Both the position numbers and the translations under genes were made by a program. Positions 26,779 to 36,894 of a stretch of 64,000 nucleotides of DNA are shown here, piece by piece (position 1 is the first letter of the stretch; each line of letters begins with the position of its first letter). The stretch is from NCBI GenBank assembly GCA_963545085.1, contig CAUUHV010000005.1, positions 15,970 through 79,969 on the forward strand, given 5' to 3'. This stretch comes from Catonella sp963545085 (lineage in GTDB: Bacteria > Bacillota > Clostridia > Lachnospirales > Lachnospiraceae). The notes under the pieces were generated by a model. It did not search any database, was not told the DNA's origin, and was given only the letters and a program-made list of their open reading frames with translations.

Positions 26779-27468
26779 ATGAGCAGAATACTTATTATTG
26801 AAGATGAGGACGCCATAGCGGAGCTTGAAAAGGATTATCTTGAGTTGTCGGATTTTGAAATAGATATTGAAAATAACGGTAAAGAGGGGCTTAAAAGGGC
26901 ATTAAATGAAGATTTCGACCTTATTCTGCTTGACCTTATGCTGCCCGGAATAGACGGCTTTGAGGTGTGTAAGAGCATAAGGGCCAAAAAGGATGTTCCG
27001 ATAATGATAGTTTCAGCCAAAAAGGATGATATAGACAAAATAAGGGGACTCGGTCTCGGAGCGGACGATTACATAACAAAACCGTTCAGTCCGAGCGAGC
27101 TTGTTGCAAGAGTTAAGGCTCATCTTGCCAGATACAGCAGACTGGTAAGCGTAGGAGCGGCATCCGGGAATCAAATAGAGATAAGAGAGATAAAAATTGA
27201 TAAAGCCGCGAGGAAGGTCTATAAGACGGATGAGGAAATCGGATTTACCACAAGAGAATTTGATCTTTTAGTCTTCATGGCGGAGCATCCGAACCACGTA
27301 TTTTCAAAGGAAGAATTATTTAAGTCGGTATGGGATATGGAGGCGCTCGGAGATATAGCTACGGTAACGGTGCATATTAAAAAGATAAGAGAAAAGATTG
27401 AGGATGATGCTTCAAATCCGCAATATATAGAAACGATATGGGGGATAGGATACAGGTTTAAGACATGA
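26779..27468 (+). CDS. OmpR/PhoB-family response regulator
   Basis: A 229-residue regulator: receiver domain with Glu8/Asp9-type acidic pocket (IIEDED), phosphoacceptor Asp52 (LILLDLMLPG), Lys in ITKPF, and a C-terminal winged helix (about 130-229) with FTTREFDLLVFMAEHP and TVHIKKIREKIEDD. It is the partner of the preceding kinase. The next gene starts inside its last codons (ATGA overlap of 4 bases). No operator can be assigned from sequence. Confidence 0.94.
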   Translation: MSRILIIEDEDAIAELEKDYLELSDFEIDIENNGKEGLKRALNEDFDLILLDLMLPGIDGFEVCKSIRAKKDVPIMIVSAKKDDIDKIRGLGLGADDYITKPFSPSELVARVKAHLARYSRLVSVGAASGNQIEIREIKIDKAARKVYKTDEEIGFTTREFDLLVFMAEHPNHVFSKEELFKSVWDMEALGDIATVTVHIKKIREKIEDDASNPQYIETIWGIGYRFKT

Positions 27469-28181
27469 AGCAGGAAATTGAAGTTGTATTTGAGGACAAT
27501 GACATAGCGGTCTGTGTAAAACCTGCAGGAATACCGTCACAACCGGATAAAGGCGGCACTCCCGACATGGTAAGACTTTTAAAGAGCAGGCTTTTCACCG
27601 AAATAAAAAAGAGGGGGAATAATACTGATAAAGAGCCGTATATAGGTGTTATACACAGACTTGACAGAAACGTGAGAGGACTTTTGGTATTTGCTAAAAC
27701 GAAGCGCGCGGCAGCAGAGCTTTCAAGGCAGCTAAGAGAGCGTTTGATAAAGAAAAAATATTTTTGTGTAGTTACATTTGAAGAAGACGCGTGCGGTAAA
27801 ACTGACAAAGAGTTTATAAAGCTTATAAATTATTTAAAATTTGATAAAAGCAAAAATTATTCATATATAACGGAAGATGAAACGGATAAAGAGGCGGAGA
27901 AAGCCGAGCTTTTATACAAGATAATTAAAATAAGCGGGAATAAAGCTCTTGTGGAAATCGAACTTTTGACAGGCAGACATCACCAGATAAGAGTACAGCT
28001 GGCAAAGGTTTTTAACGGTATTGCAGGAGATGCCAAGTATAATAAGGACTATGAGAATGAGAAAGGAAAGCCGGAGCTCATGCTTGAATCCTGCGCTTTA
28101 AGGTTCTTTCATCCCGTAACGGGAAAAGAGATGAATTTTGAGATAAGCCCGCAGGGAAGGGGATTTGGAGAGTTCCTGTAA
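27465..28181 (+). CDS. RluA-family pseudouridine synthase
   Basis: A 238-residue RNA pseudouridine synthase without an S4 domain. Catalytic Asp67 lies in VIHRLDRNVRGLLVFAKT; KPAGIPSQPD and ELLTGRHHQIRVQL are the other family signatures. Family members modify uridines in rRNA or tRNA, and the exact site cannot be told from sequence. It overlaps the response regulator by 4 bases, so a transcriptional link with the two-component system is clear even though a functional link is not obvious. Confidence 0.92.
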   Translation: MKQEIEVVFEDNDIAVCVKPAGIPSQPDKGGTPDMVRLLKSRLFTEIKKRGNNTDKEPYIGVIHRLDRNVRGLLVFAKTKRAAAELSRQLRERLIKKKYFCVVTFEEDACGKTDKEFIKLINYLKFDKSKNYSYITEDETDKEAEKAELLYKIIKISGNKALVEIELLTGRHHQIRVQLAKVFNGIAGDAKYNKDYENEKGKPELMLESCALRFFHPVTGKEMNFEISPQGRGFGEFL

Positions 28182-28206
28182 ATACTGAAATCTTAAAGGA
28201 GAAGGT

Positions 28207-30747
28207 ATGCAGAAGTATTTATATAGATTTCTGGTAGTGACGGTGATTTTTTTACTTTCACTATTTTTCTTTATAGCGTCAATGAAAGAAACCTCATATA
28301 CTCATGAAGCGGAAACCACCGATATGTCGGATGCGTCATTTCCGGTAATGGCAATGTTAAGAGGCGGTAATGAAATAAATACCGTTTACGGCTATAACAG
28401 GGAGCTTACGGGATTCGGAGTAAGGGAGGAGCTTACTCCGCTTGAGAAGAATAATAAAATAGATTTCATTATTCATAAGCATGAAAACGAGATAACGAGG
28501 CTCGAATATGAGGTGAGGGAAAGAGCCTCCGGCATAGCGGTTGAAACGGGAGAACTTTCGGAATTTGAAGAAATCGACGGAGAGGACGAATGCGCGGGAG
28601 AGCTTTCATTAAAAACCGCGCTTAATTCCGACACCGAGTATGTACTTAAAAGCACTTTAGTAAGCGCTTCGGGAAGAAAAACATACTTTTTTACTACAGT
28701 GAAATATACGGATGGAGATCATTTTAAAGAAAATTACAATTTTGTAAAGGAGTTTGAAAGCGCCGCTTTTTCAAAAAAGAGTGAGAAATCGGTAAAGCCG
28801 TATCTTGAATCTAACCGAAGCATGGAGAATACAAGTTTCGGCTATGCCAATATACATTCCTCTTATGAAATCGTGTCATGGGGAAAACTTAAGCCGGAAA
28901 AAATAACGGATATATCGGTAAGAGTCACCGAAAACGGAGAAAATATAACGGCATTTATTTATGAGTATATTATGTCAATAGGCAGTGAAACAAAAAGTTA
29001 TTATAATGTAAAGGAATATTATAGAGTAAATTATACGGAGAGAGCTATGTATCTTCTGGCATTCGAAAGAAAAACGGAAGAATTTTACTCGCCTGAAAAC
29101 ACTTCCATGACAAGGAGCCAGCTTAAATTCGGCATAAGCGAAGGAGAACCGAAGGAGTTTTTAACATCAGAAAATGATAAATATATAAGCTTTGTAAGGG
29201 AAAGAGAGCTTTGGCTTTACGATGTGGATAAAAATAAGCTGAAAAGAATTTTTTCGTTCAGAAAGGAAGGCTTTGACGATGAGAGACTTTTAAACGGAAA
29301 TCATAAAGTGAAACCTTTAAGGCTTGATATTTCGGGAGATTTGTATTTTACGGTTTACGGCTATATGAACAGGGGAGTATATGAGGGCAGAACCGCCATT
29401 CTCCTATATAAATATTATAGTGAGGAGAACAGAATAGAAGAGCTTGCACATATTCCGGTAGAAACTACTTTTCAGATGTTGAATGAGGATTTGGACAAAT
29501 TCAGTTATGTGAGCGGCGATTCTTTCTTCTATTTTATAATTTATGATAAAATTTACGCATATAGCCTTGTAAAGAAAAAAACGGAAGTCATAGCGGATAA
29601 TGTTTACGGCTCATCCTATACGTGTATTGCCGATGAAAAGGTAATTGCATGGCAGGCGGAACCGGATGTAAGAAAATCGGGATTTATTACGCTTATGAAT
29701 TTAAATACGAGAGAAAAGAAGCTTATAAAACCGGAAAATGGAAGTGTAACGGCGTTAATCGGCAGAATATACGGGAATATAATATATGCGACGGCAAAGC
29801 CTTCGGATATTTCGGAAAATAATGACGGCAGTCTTTTTGTACCTTATAAAAAAGTGATTATAACCGATACGGCAGGAAATGTTTTAAAGGAGTATGACCG
29901 GAAAAATATATATGTAACGGAGGCTGAGGTCACCAATGATGTCATATATTTGACAAGGGTAAAAAAGAAGGGGAAAAGCTTCAAAAAAATTTCAGGAGAC
30001 CAGATATTAAATAATCTTGAAGAAAATGAAGCGGTTGTTTCAATAGTTGAAAGGCGGACGGAGAAATTTTTCAAGGAATATTATTTAAGGCTTCCTAAAG
30101 GGGTGGAAATAAAAGAAATTCCCGCTGCGGAATATGACGTTAAAAATACGGTCATTACAACGGATACTACGGTAAAGCTTCCTTTAGAGGAAAACAGAAG
30201 AAACAGGTATTATGCCAATACATACGGCAGCCTTTCAGGCTCTTCCGTAAAGGCATCCGACATGATAATTTCAGCCGACGGCAATATGGGCTATGTGGTG
30301 GACAGATATAATCAAACCGTATGGGAACGCGGCAACAGAAAGATTTTCGCGAAGGCGGACGAGGTGGATGCGGATTATATCTATGAAACGGATACAAGCA
30401 TGCAATCCGCCGTGAGACTGTTTCTTACGGCAAAAGGCATCTATATTCCGGATAGTGAGCTTCATATTAAAAACGCCGGAATCATGGATATTTTAAATAA
30501 TCAGACCGATATAAAGCCTATAAATTTAACAGGAGTTACTCTTGATGAGGCTCTGTATTATGTAAGTGAGAGAAACCCGGTAATTGCAGTGAAGGATAAG
30601 AAAACCGCTGTAATAATAACGGAATATACGCCGAACACGGTAACATTGATGGATGTAAAAACAGGTGAGACCGAAGCCGTGTCAAAGGAGGAAGCGGCAG
30701 CGTTTTTTGAAAAGGCGGGAAATGTGTTTGTAAGTGTCATAGGATAG
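28207..30747 (+). CDS. Membrane-anchored extracytoplasmic protein with degenerate C39-like C-terminus
   Basis: An 846-residue protein with one N-terminal membrane helix (FLVVTVIFLLSLFFFIA) and an otherwise soluble, presumably external body. Residues ~300-650 show short repeated strands resembling a beta-propeller (e.g. ELWLYDVDKNKLKRIFSF, KIYAYSLVKKKTEVIADN), but no blade motif is certain. The last ~120 residues (from about 727) look like a papain-like C39 fold: TDTSMQSAVRLFL where the family has its catalytic Cys, then TLDEALYYVSERNPVIAV and KTAVIITEYTPNTVTLMD where the His would be. Cys and His are both absent, so proteolysis is unlikely; a binding role is inferred. It starts 25 bp after the RluA gene and 17 bp before glf. 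The family is unknown to me. Confidence 0.7.
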   Translation: MQKYLYRFLVVTVIFLLSLFFFIASMKETSYTHEAETTDMSDASFPVMAMLRGGNEINTVYGYNRELTGFGVREELTPLEKNNKIDFIIHKHENEITRLEYEVRERASGIAVETGELSEFEEIDGEDECAGELSLKTALNSDTEYVLKSTLVSASGRKTYFFTTVKYTDGDHFKENYNFVKEFESAAFSKKSEKSVKPYLESNRSMENTSFGYANIHSSYEIVSWGKLKPEKITDISVRVTENGENITAFIYEYIMSIGSETKSYYNVKEYYRVNYTERAMYLLAFERKTEEFYSPENTSMTRSQLKFGISEGEPKEFLTSENDKYISFVRERELWLYDVDKNKLKRIFSFRKEGFDDERLLNGNHKVKPLRLDISGDLYFTVYGYMNRGVYEGRTAILLYKYYSEENRIEELAHIPVETTFQMLNEDLDKFSYVSGDSFFYFIIYDKIYAYSLVKKKTEVIADNVYGSSYTCIADEKVIAWQAEPDVRKSGFITLMNLNTREKKLIKPENGSVTALIGRIYGNIIYATAKPSDISENNDGSLFVPYKKVIITDTAGNVLKEYDRKNIYVTEAEVTNDVIYLTRVKKKGKSFKKISGDQILNNLEENEAVVSIVERRTEKFFKEYYLRLPKGVEIKEIPAAEYDVKNTVITTDTTVKLPLEENRRNRYYANTYGSLSGSSVKASDMIISADGNMGYVVDRYNQTVWERGNRKIFAKADEVDADYIYETDTSMQSAVRLFLTAKGIYIPDSELHIKNAGIMDILNNQTDIKPINLTGVTLDEALYYVSERNPVIAVKDKKTAVIITEYTPNTVTLMDVKTGETEAVSKEEAAAFFEKAGNVFVSVIG

Positions 30748-30764
30748 GAAAGGAAGCGAAGGAG

Positions 30765-31904
30765 ATGTACGATTATATAATAGCGGGAGCCGGATACGCG
30801 GGAGCTGTTTCGGCGAGGATTTTAGCCGAAAAAGGAAAGAAAGTGCTTATCCTTGAGGCGAGGAAGCATATAGGCGGAAACGCGTATGATGAAAAGGATG
30901 AAAGAGGTATGCTCATACATACCTACGGCCCTCATATTTTTCATACCTCGGAAAAGAAGGTTTATGATTTTCTTTCAAGGTTTACGGAGTTTGTGCCTTA
31001 TCACCATAAGGTGCTTGCCGATGTTTACGGGAAGCTTATACCCGTGCCGTTTAATTTGAACAGCCTTTATATGGTGTATGACGGAGAAAAGGCGAAAAGG
31101 CTTGAAGAGCTTCTTATTTCGGAATACGGAAAAGAGGCGAGAGTGCCGGTTTTGAGTCTAAGAGAGAGTAAAGAAGCGGAGATAAGGGAACTTGCGGAAT
31201 ATGTGTATGAAAATATATTTTTACATTACACAATGAAGCAGTGGGGCGTTTCTCCCGATGAAATTGATCCTGCGGTTACGGCGAGAGTGCCTGTTATTCT
31301 CACGAGAGAGGACGGTTATTTTACCGATACCTATCAGGCTATGCCGAAAAACGGTTTTACCGAGCTTTTTAAAAATATGTTAAACTGCGAAAATATAGAA
31401 ATAAGACTTAACTGCAAGGCGGAGGAGCATATAAGCCTTTCTGACGGCAAGATTTATTTTGACGGAAGGGAGTTTGACGGAGAGTTTATTTATACGGGAA
31501 TGATTGATGAACTTTTTAACAGGCAATTCGGAATCCTTCCTTACCGTTCATTAAATTTTGTATTTGAAAATTATGATACGGATTATTATCAGGAGGAGGC
31601 TGTAATAAATTACACGGTAAGTGAGGACTACACACGGATAAGTGAGTTTAAGAGGATGACGGGGCAGAAAATATCCGGTACGGCGATTGTAAAAGAATAT
31701 CCCGTGAATTATGAGCCGAATAAGGGAATGATACCTTACTATGCGGTGCTTAACGATGAAAATTTGAAGCTGTACGGAAAATACGGAGAGCTTGCGAGAG
31801 GATATAGAAAACTTCGGCTTTTGGGCAGGCTTGCGGAGTATAAATATTATAATATGGACGCCATTACAAAACGAGCCATGGAGCTTACGGAGGAGATGAT
31901 ATGA
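30765..31904 (+). CDS. glf: UDP-galactopyranose mutase
   Basis: A 379-residue flavoenzyme converting UDP-galactopyranose into UDP-galactofuranose for cell-surface glycans. FAD-binding GAGYAGA near residue 8, HIGGNAYDE, and the family block HTYGPHIFHT are present, as are the conserved C-terminal arginine regions. The length is normal. It overlaps the following glycosyltransferase by 4 bases, making a galactofuranose-containing polymer plausible. The ribosome site is AAGGAGATG-like. Confidence 0.95.
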   Translation: MYDYIIAGAGYAGAVSARILAEKGKKVLILEARKHIGGNAYDEKDERGMLIHTYGPHIFHTSEKKVYDFLSRFTEFVPYHHKVLADVYGKLIPVPFNLNSLYMVYDGEKAKRLEELLISEYGKEARVPVLSLRESKEAEIRELAEYVYENIFLHYTMKQWGVSPDEIDPAVTARVPVILTREDGYFTDTYQAMPKNGFTELFKNMLNCENIEIRLNCKAEEHISLSDGKIYFDGREFDGEFIYTGMIDELFNRQFGILPYRSLNFVFENYDTDYYQEEAVINYTVSEDYTRISEFKRMTGQKISGTAIVKEYPVNYEPNKGMIPYYAVLNDENLKLYGKYGELARGYRKLRLLGRLAEYKYYNMDAITKRAMELTEEMI

Positions 31905-32920
31905 AGGTTTTAAGCGTTGCGGTACCCTGCTACAATTCGGCGGAATATATGGGTCATGCCATAGATACTCTGCTTACGGGCGGAGAAGATATAGAAATAA
32001 TAGTAGTGGACGACGGCTCATCCAAGGACAATACTCTTGAGATAGCTAAGGAATATGAGAGGAAATATCCTTCTATAATCAAGGCTGTGCATCAGGAAAA
32101 CGGAGGACACGGAGAAGCCGTAAATACCGGACTTAAAAATGCTTCCGGTGTATTTTTCAAGGTAATGGATTCCGATGACTGGGCGGACACGGATGCGCTT
32201 AAGAAAGTAATGGATTTTTTAAGAAGTGTAATAAGAGACAGCAAGAGTCTTGACCTTTTAATCTGCAATTATGTGTATGAAAAGGTGTATGAGCATAAGA
32301 GGACGATAATCAGATATAATAACTGCCTGCCTGTAAATGAGTTTTTTACATGGGCGGATACGCGTAAATTCAGAAATTCACAATATATGCTCATGCATAC
32401 CGTGTTTTACAGGACAAAGCTTTTAAAAGATATAGCCTTGGAGTTACCTAAACATACCTTTTATGTCGATAATGTTTTTTCTTATGTGCCGCTTCCTTAT
32501 GTAAAAACCATGTATTATATGGATGTGGACTTTTACCGATATTTCATAGGCAGAGAGGGGCAATCCGTAAATGAGAAGATAATGATAGGGCGTATAGACC
32601 AACAGATTAAGGTTACGAAAATCATGATAAATGCTCATGACGTTTCAAAGATAAAGGACGGGAAGTTAAAAAGGTATATGGTAAATTATCTGTCAATGAT
32701 GATGACTATATGCACGGTATTTTTAATCAAGTCGGGAACACCTGAAAATCTTGAGAAGAAAAGGGAGCTTTGGAAGTATTTAAAATCCAAAAATTCAAGG
32801 CTCAACCGTATGATAAAGAGAACGCTTTTAGGGGTAATGATGAGCTTTCCGGGAAAGAGCGGCAGGAAGATTATTGTGTGGGGCTATGAGCTTGCAAGGA
32901 AGATATATAAGTTTAATTAG
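31901..32920 (+). CDS. GT2-family glycosyltransferase
   Basis: A 339-residue GT-A-fold transferase. N-terminal VAVPCYNSAEYM, VVDDGSSKDNT, NGGHGEAVNTGL and the metal-binding DSDDW are all present; the C-terminal ~120 residues are basic with no membrane helix. The acceptor and sugar cannot be read from sequence, but the coupling to glf (4-base overlap) suggests UDP-galactofuranose or a polymer containing it. Confidence 0.88.
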   Translation: MKVLSVAVPCYNSAEYMGHAIDTLLTGGEDIEIIVVDDGSSKDNTLEIAKEYERKYPSIIKAVHQENGGHGEAVNTGLKNASGVFFKVMDSDDWADTDALKKVMDFLRSVIRDSKSLDLLICNYVYEKVYEHKRTIIRYNNCLPVNEFFTWADTRKFRNSQYMLMHTVFYRTKLLKDIALELPKHTFYVDNVFSYVPLPYVKTMYYMDVDFYRYFIGREGQSVNEKIMIGRIDQQIKVTKIMINAHDVSKIKDGKLKRYMVNYLSMMMTICTVFLIKSGTPENLEKKRELWKYLKSKNSRLNRMIKRTLLGVMMSFPGKSGRKIIVWGYELARKIYKFN

Positions 32921-32994
32921 GTAGAGGATAGGATACTTTGAGCCTTACCCGAAGATTGCAAAAATTTATAGGTATTGGCGGAGAAGGAGAATAA

Positions 32995-34098
32995 ATGAAA
33001 ATCATACATTGCGCGGATCTTCATCTTGATTCGAAGCTGTCCGCGAATTTGGATAAAAATAAAGCTAAGGAAAGACGGAACGAGCTTTTAAGCACATTTA
33101 TAAGAATGACCGAATTTGCCGAGGAAAACGGCGTAAAGGCTGTGCTTATAGCGGGTGATATGTTTGATACGGCTGTTGTTTCCCTTGCGGCAAGGCGGGC
33201 TGTGTATGATGTTATAAGGACAAGAAGAAATATTGATTTTTATTATCTGCGGGGAAATCATGATGCTTCGGGATTTTTCAATTATTTTGATGAAATACCG
33301 GATAATTTAATGGTTTTCGGAGAAGAATGGAGTTATTATGAATATTCCGCGGATGGCGGGAGAAAAATCGTAATAGCGGGAGTGGAACAGGAACGGACGG
33401 AAGGAGATATGTATTCTACATTAAGCTTAAGCTATGAGAATTTCAACATAGTTATTCTTCACGGAGAGCTTACGGAGTATAAAAAAGAAGGAAGTGCCGA
33501 AAGCATAGAGATTAAAAAGCTTTATGACAGGAATATAGATTATCTTGCCCTCGGACATATACACGAATATAGGGAAGGGAAGCTTCCGCCGAGAGGAGAA
33601 TATCGTTATCCCGGCTGTCTTGAGGGACGAGGCTTTGATGAGCTCGGAGAGCGCGGTTTTGTGCTTCTTGAGATTAACGAGGGAAATTTCAGGAATGAAA
33701 TAAGCTTTATACCGTTTGCAAAAAGAAAACTTTATGAAGTGGAAGTAGACGTTACGGGAACGGTTTCGGCTTATGAAATGCTTGAAAGGGCTAAGGAGGA
33801 AGTCAGGAAAAAGGCTTCTTCGGAGGATTTGCTAAGGATTATTCTCACGGGGGAAATTGATATAGATTGTGATAAAAATACGGGGTTAATAAAGACAAGG
33901 CTTTCGGACGAGTTTTATTTTATTGATGTTAAAGACGAAACAAGTTTCAGAGCGGATTACAGAAAATATTTGAATGACGCTACTCTTAAAGGGGAATTTG
34001 TACGGCTTGTGCAGGCTGAGGAGCCTATAGACGACATAAAAGCGGAAATTATAAGAACGGGTCTTTTCGCCCTTAACGGAGAGGAGATAGGAGTATGA
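32995..34098 (+). CDS. SbcD/YhaO-like metallophosphoesterase (exonuclease subunit)
   Basis: A 367-residue calcineurin-type nuclease subunit. Metal ligands lie in HCADLHLD (Asp8, His10), AGDMFDT, RGNHDAS and LGHIHEY, in the order expected for SbcD/Mre11 proteins. In this family it works with an SMC-like ATPase to open hairpins and blocked DNA ends. The stop overlaps the start of the ATPase gene by 4 bases, which supports a complex. Compared with E. coli SbcD the pair is closer to the Bacillus YhaO/YhaN type. Confidence 0.9.
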   Translation: MKIIHCADLHLDSKLSANLDKNKAKERRNELLSTFIRMTEFAEENGVKAVLIAGDMFDTAVVSLAARRAVYDVIRTRRNIDFYYLRGNHDASGFFNYFDEIPDNLMVFGEEWSYYEYSADGGRKIVIAGVEQERTEGDMYSTLSLSYENFNIVILHGELTEYKKEGSAESIEIKKLYDRNIDYLALGHIHEYREGKLPPRGEYRYPGCLEGRGFDELGERGFVLLEINEGNFRNEISFIPFAKRKLYEVEVDVTGTVSAYEMLERAKEEVRKKASSEDLLRIILTGEIDIDCDKNTGLIKTRLSDEFYFIDVKDETSFRADYRKYLNDATLKGEFVRLVQAEEPIDDIKAEIIRTGLFALNGEEIGV

Positions 34099-36743
34099 GG
34101 CTTTTAAACTGCCATGTTTACGGTTTCGGAAAGCTTAGTGATTATGATAGAAATTTTACGGGCGGATTAAATGAAATTATTGAAGCGAACGGCCGGGGTA
34201 AAACTACCTTGGCTGTTTTTATAAAGACCATGCTTTTCGGATTTGCCGGAGAGAGCAAGCGGGATGAAGTGTCAAATGAAAGAAAGCGTTATACTCCGTG
34301 GAGAAAATCGGGGATATACGGCGGAACTCTAACCTTTGAGACGGAAAAAGGAGAATATCGGGTAGAAAGGATATTTGACACTAAAAAGTCGGCTGAGGAT
34401 TCTTTTAAGCTTTATGACAATAAAACCAAACTTGAAAGTAATGACTATTCCTCGAATATAGGAGAAGAGCTTTTCGGCATAGATACGGATTCATTTGCTA
34501 AAACGGTGTTTGTGAGGCAGGGGGACTGCGAGGCGGAGGTTACCGCCGGTATAAATGCTAAAATAGGCGGAATAACGGATCAGCTTGCCGACATGAAAAA
34601 TTATGAAAAGGTTGAAAAGGAGCTTAAGGACAGGCTTAACGCTCTTTCAGAAAAAAGAAAGACAGGAGAGCTTTTTAAGCTTAAGGAGAGGCTGTCGTCG
34701 CTTTATTTATCGGAAGAAAGAAAAAATGCTGAAGAAAACAAAATAATAGTGCTTGAAAAAAGAAGAGAGGATATAAAAAAGGAAATAGGTATTAGGGAGA
34801 AGGAAAAACGGAATTTGCAGGAAAAGCTTAAAAAAGTTCTTGCATATAAGGATATTAAAAGTATAACCGAAAGACGTAAAGAACTTATTGCGATGAGAGA
34901 CAGGCAAAAGGAAAGAGTGATTTTGGCTGAGAGATATTTTAAAGGACGGATTCCGGAAACTGCTGAGATTGAGAAATATTTAGATGAAGCTCAAACAATC
35001 GAAGCGAAAAAAGCGGGGGTTCTTAATTTGTCTTTGACGGAGGATGAAGAAAAAAGAAAAAGGGATTTGGATGAGTGCTTTAAGGAGGGGTTTCCTAAAG
35101 AATCCGAGCTTGAAGGAGTCAGGAAAAATATATCGGCTTTAAAAGAGGTTGAAAGGAGTAAGGCAGCTTCGGATTTATCATCAGCAGAAAGCGAGAGCTT
35201 AAAAAATGGCAGGGCGAGGTTTGAAAGTAAGCTCATGAATATCTCGGAAATAGACGAAGCGATAGAAATTATAAAGAAAATGGGCGAAGCAAAAACCGCT
35301 TTAGCCGTAAAAGAAGCCGAAGCGGAACGTGTTAAGAAAGAAATAGATGTTAAAGAGGCGGGACATGGAAATAATAAAAGTTTTTTCATGTTTGCCGTAG
35401 GGCTTATATTATTTGTTTCAGGAATTTTTATAAGCTTCAGATTGATATATATAGGTTTGGCGGTAGCGGCTTTAGGGACGGGAGCGATATTCTATTTTAT
35501 CAAGACGGGTTTTCAGAAAAAGGCTGAAAAGGAAAAGTATAAGAACGAGCTTAAGGCTTATAGAGAGCTTTTAAAGACGATTGATAATGAAAAAGAACGG
35601 ATAGAAGAGGAAGAAGCAAAAGTATGTGAATTACTTAACAGATTTACTGTTTCTTATAACGAAAAAACGGTTTTTGCAGAGCTGTTTATGCTTAAAAACG
35701 AGGCGACGGAATATCTGAAGCTAAAAAGAAGATATGAGGAGTATAAGAGCGGAGGCTTCGAAGAAAAGGAAAAGGAAGCGAACGAAGCGATAGAAGGATT
35801 TTTTAAGGCTTACGGAGCTTTACGGGATGAGGAAGAATACGAAATTTTATTAAAAAACCTTATTCATAATATGGAAGAGTATAAGAGAATTATTAAAAAG
35901 GCGGCGGATGCCGAAAAAGCCAAAAAGGAACTTTCCGATACGGAGAATTTTGTAAAGAGCTATTTGAAAGAACTTTCTTTTTCGGATTATACGGATATGA
36001 AAGAGAAGTTTAAAGAGATAAGGGATAAGGTTATTTTTTTAAACGGACTTTACTCTTCTTTAAGAGAAGCGGAAGAAGCTATAACCGGATTTGATAAAGA
36101 AAACGAAGATTTGAAATTGGCTTCGGCAAATGAGACGGAAGCTGAAGTTTCAGCGGAGGAGCTTGGCGATGAGATAAGAAGAGATGAGCTTTTTATACAG
36201 GAAAAGAAAGAGGAGCTCTTAAATTTATTGCAGGAAATAAGCGAGGGAGAGAAAAGTATAGAGGAGCTTTCGGAGGAGGTAAGGGAAAAAGAAGAACTTA
36301 CCGAGAAAATTAATGAGCTTAGACACAGATACGATATCCTTGAGAAAACGAAAGCTTATCTTGAACGGGCAAGGATAAATTTTACCGGAAAATATATGAA
36401 TCCGATAAAGTCTTCATTTGACCGATATTATGACCTTATTTCCGGAGGAGACGGAAAAATATATGAGCTTGATGCAGAGCTCGGACTTTCATTAAAGGAA
36501 GAAGGAAAGAACAGGGACATAAGGCTTTTAAGCGACGGCTACAGGGATTTGGTAGGGCTTTGCAGACGTATGGCTATGGTTGACGCCATGTATAAGGAAG
36601 AAAAACCGTTTATAATTTTTGATGATTCCTTTGTAAATTTGGATAAAGAAAGGCTTAAAGGCGGCTTTAAATTCTTAAAGGAACTTGAAAAAGAGTATCA
36701 GATTATTTATTTTTCATGCCATGAGAGCAGAGCGAAGGGGTAG
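34095..36743 (+). CDS. SbcC/YhaN-like SMC-type ATPase with central membrane hairpin
   Basis: An 882-residue AAA/SMC-type ATPase. The Walker A is ANGRGKTT (31-38), a long coiled coil rich in Lys/Glu fills the middle, and the C-terminal head holds RLLSDGYRDLVGL (signature-like) and Walker B KPFIIFDDSFVNLD (about 838-851). At about 430-472, in the position of the zinc hook, lie two hydrophobic segments (MFAVGLILFVSGIFI and LIYIGLAVAALGTGAIFYF) instead of CxxC. Some YhaN-type proteins carry such a segment; it suggests membrane attachment. It probably acts with the preceding nuclease in DNA-end processing. Confidence 0.85.
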   Translation: MRLLNCHVYGFGKLSDYDRNFTGGLNEIIEANGRGKTTLAVFIKTMLFGFAGESKRDEVSNERKRYTPWRKSGIYGGTLTFETEKGEYRVERIFDTKKSAEDSFKLYDNKTKLESNDYSSNIGEELFGIDTDSFAKTVFVRQGDCEAEVTAGINAKIGGITDQLADMKNYEKVEKELKDRLNALSEKRKTGELFKLKERLSSLYLSEERKNAEENKIIVLEKRREDIKKEIGIREKEKRNLQEKLKKVLAYKDIKSITERRKELIAMRDRQKERVILAERYFKGRIPETAEIEKYLDEAQTIEAKKAGVLNLSLTEDEEKRKRDLDECFKEGFPKESELEGVRKNISALKEVERSKAASDLSSAESESLKNGRARFESKLMNISEIDEAIEIIKKMGEAKTALAVKEAEAERVKKEIDVKEAGHGNNKSFFMFAVGLILFVSGIFISFRLIYIGLAVAALGTGAIFYFIKTGFQKKAEKEKYKNELKAYRELLKTIDNEKERIEEEEAKVCELLNRFTVSYNEKTVFAELFMLKNEATEYLKLKRRYEEYKSGGFEEKEKEANEAIEGFFKAYGALRDEEEYEILLKNLIHNMEEYKRIIKKAADAEKAKKELSDTENFVKSYLKELSFSDYTDMKEKFKEIRDKVIFLNGLYSSLREAEEAITGFDKENEDLKLASANETEAEVSAEELGDEIRRDELFIQEKKEELLNLLQEISEGEKSIEELSEEVREKEELTEKINELRHRYDILEKTKAYLERARINFTGKYMNPIKSSFDRYYDLISGGDGKIYELDAELGLSLKEEGKNRDIRLLSDGYRDLVGLCRRMAMVDAMYKEEKPFIIFDDSFVNLDKERLKGGFKFLKELEKEYQIIYFSCHESRAKG

Positions 36744-36894
36744 AGAATGGAGCCCGAATAAATTCACGCTATAGGTCACGGACCGCCTTGCACGGATGTT
36801 TCACAAATATTTTGAGCTTAAAAAAGAACAAGCATTTTACATATCTTTGTGGTAGAATTGGAAAAAGTATTTTGAAGTAAAGCGGAGGTAGCTG

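Noticed and set aside
30765..32920. Complete capsule or O-antigen locus
   Set aside because: Only glf and one GT2 are present; no polymerase, flippase or further transferases.
32995..36743. SbcCD-like pair as a phage defence system
   Set aside because: Gene pair is of the chromosomal YhaO/YhaN repair type and no defence partners or mobile genes surround it.
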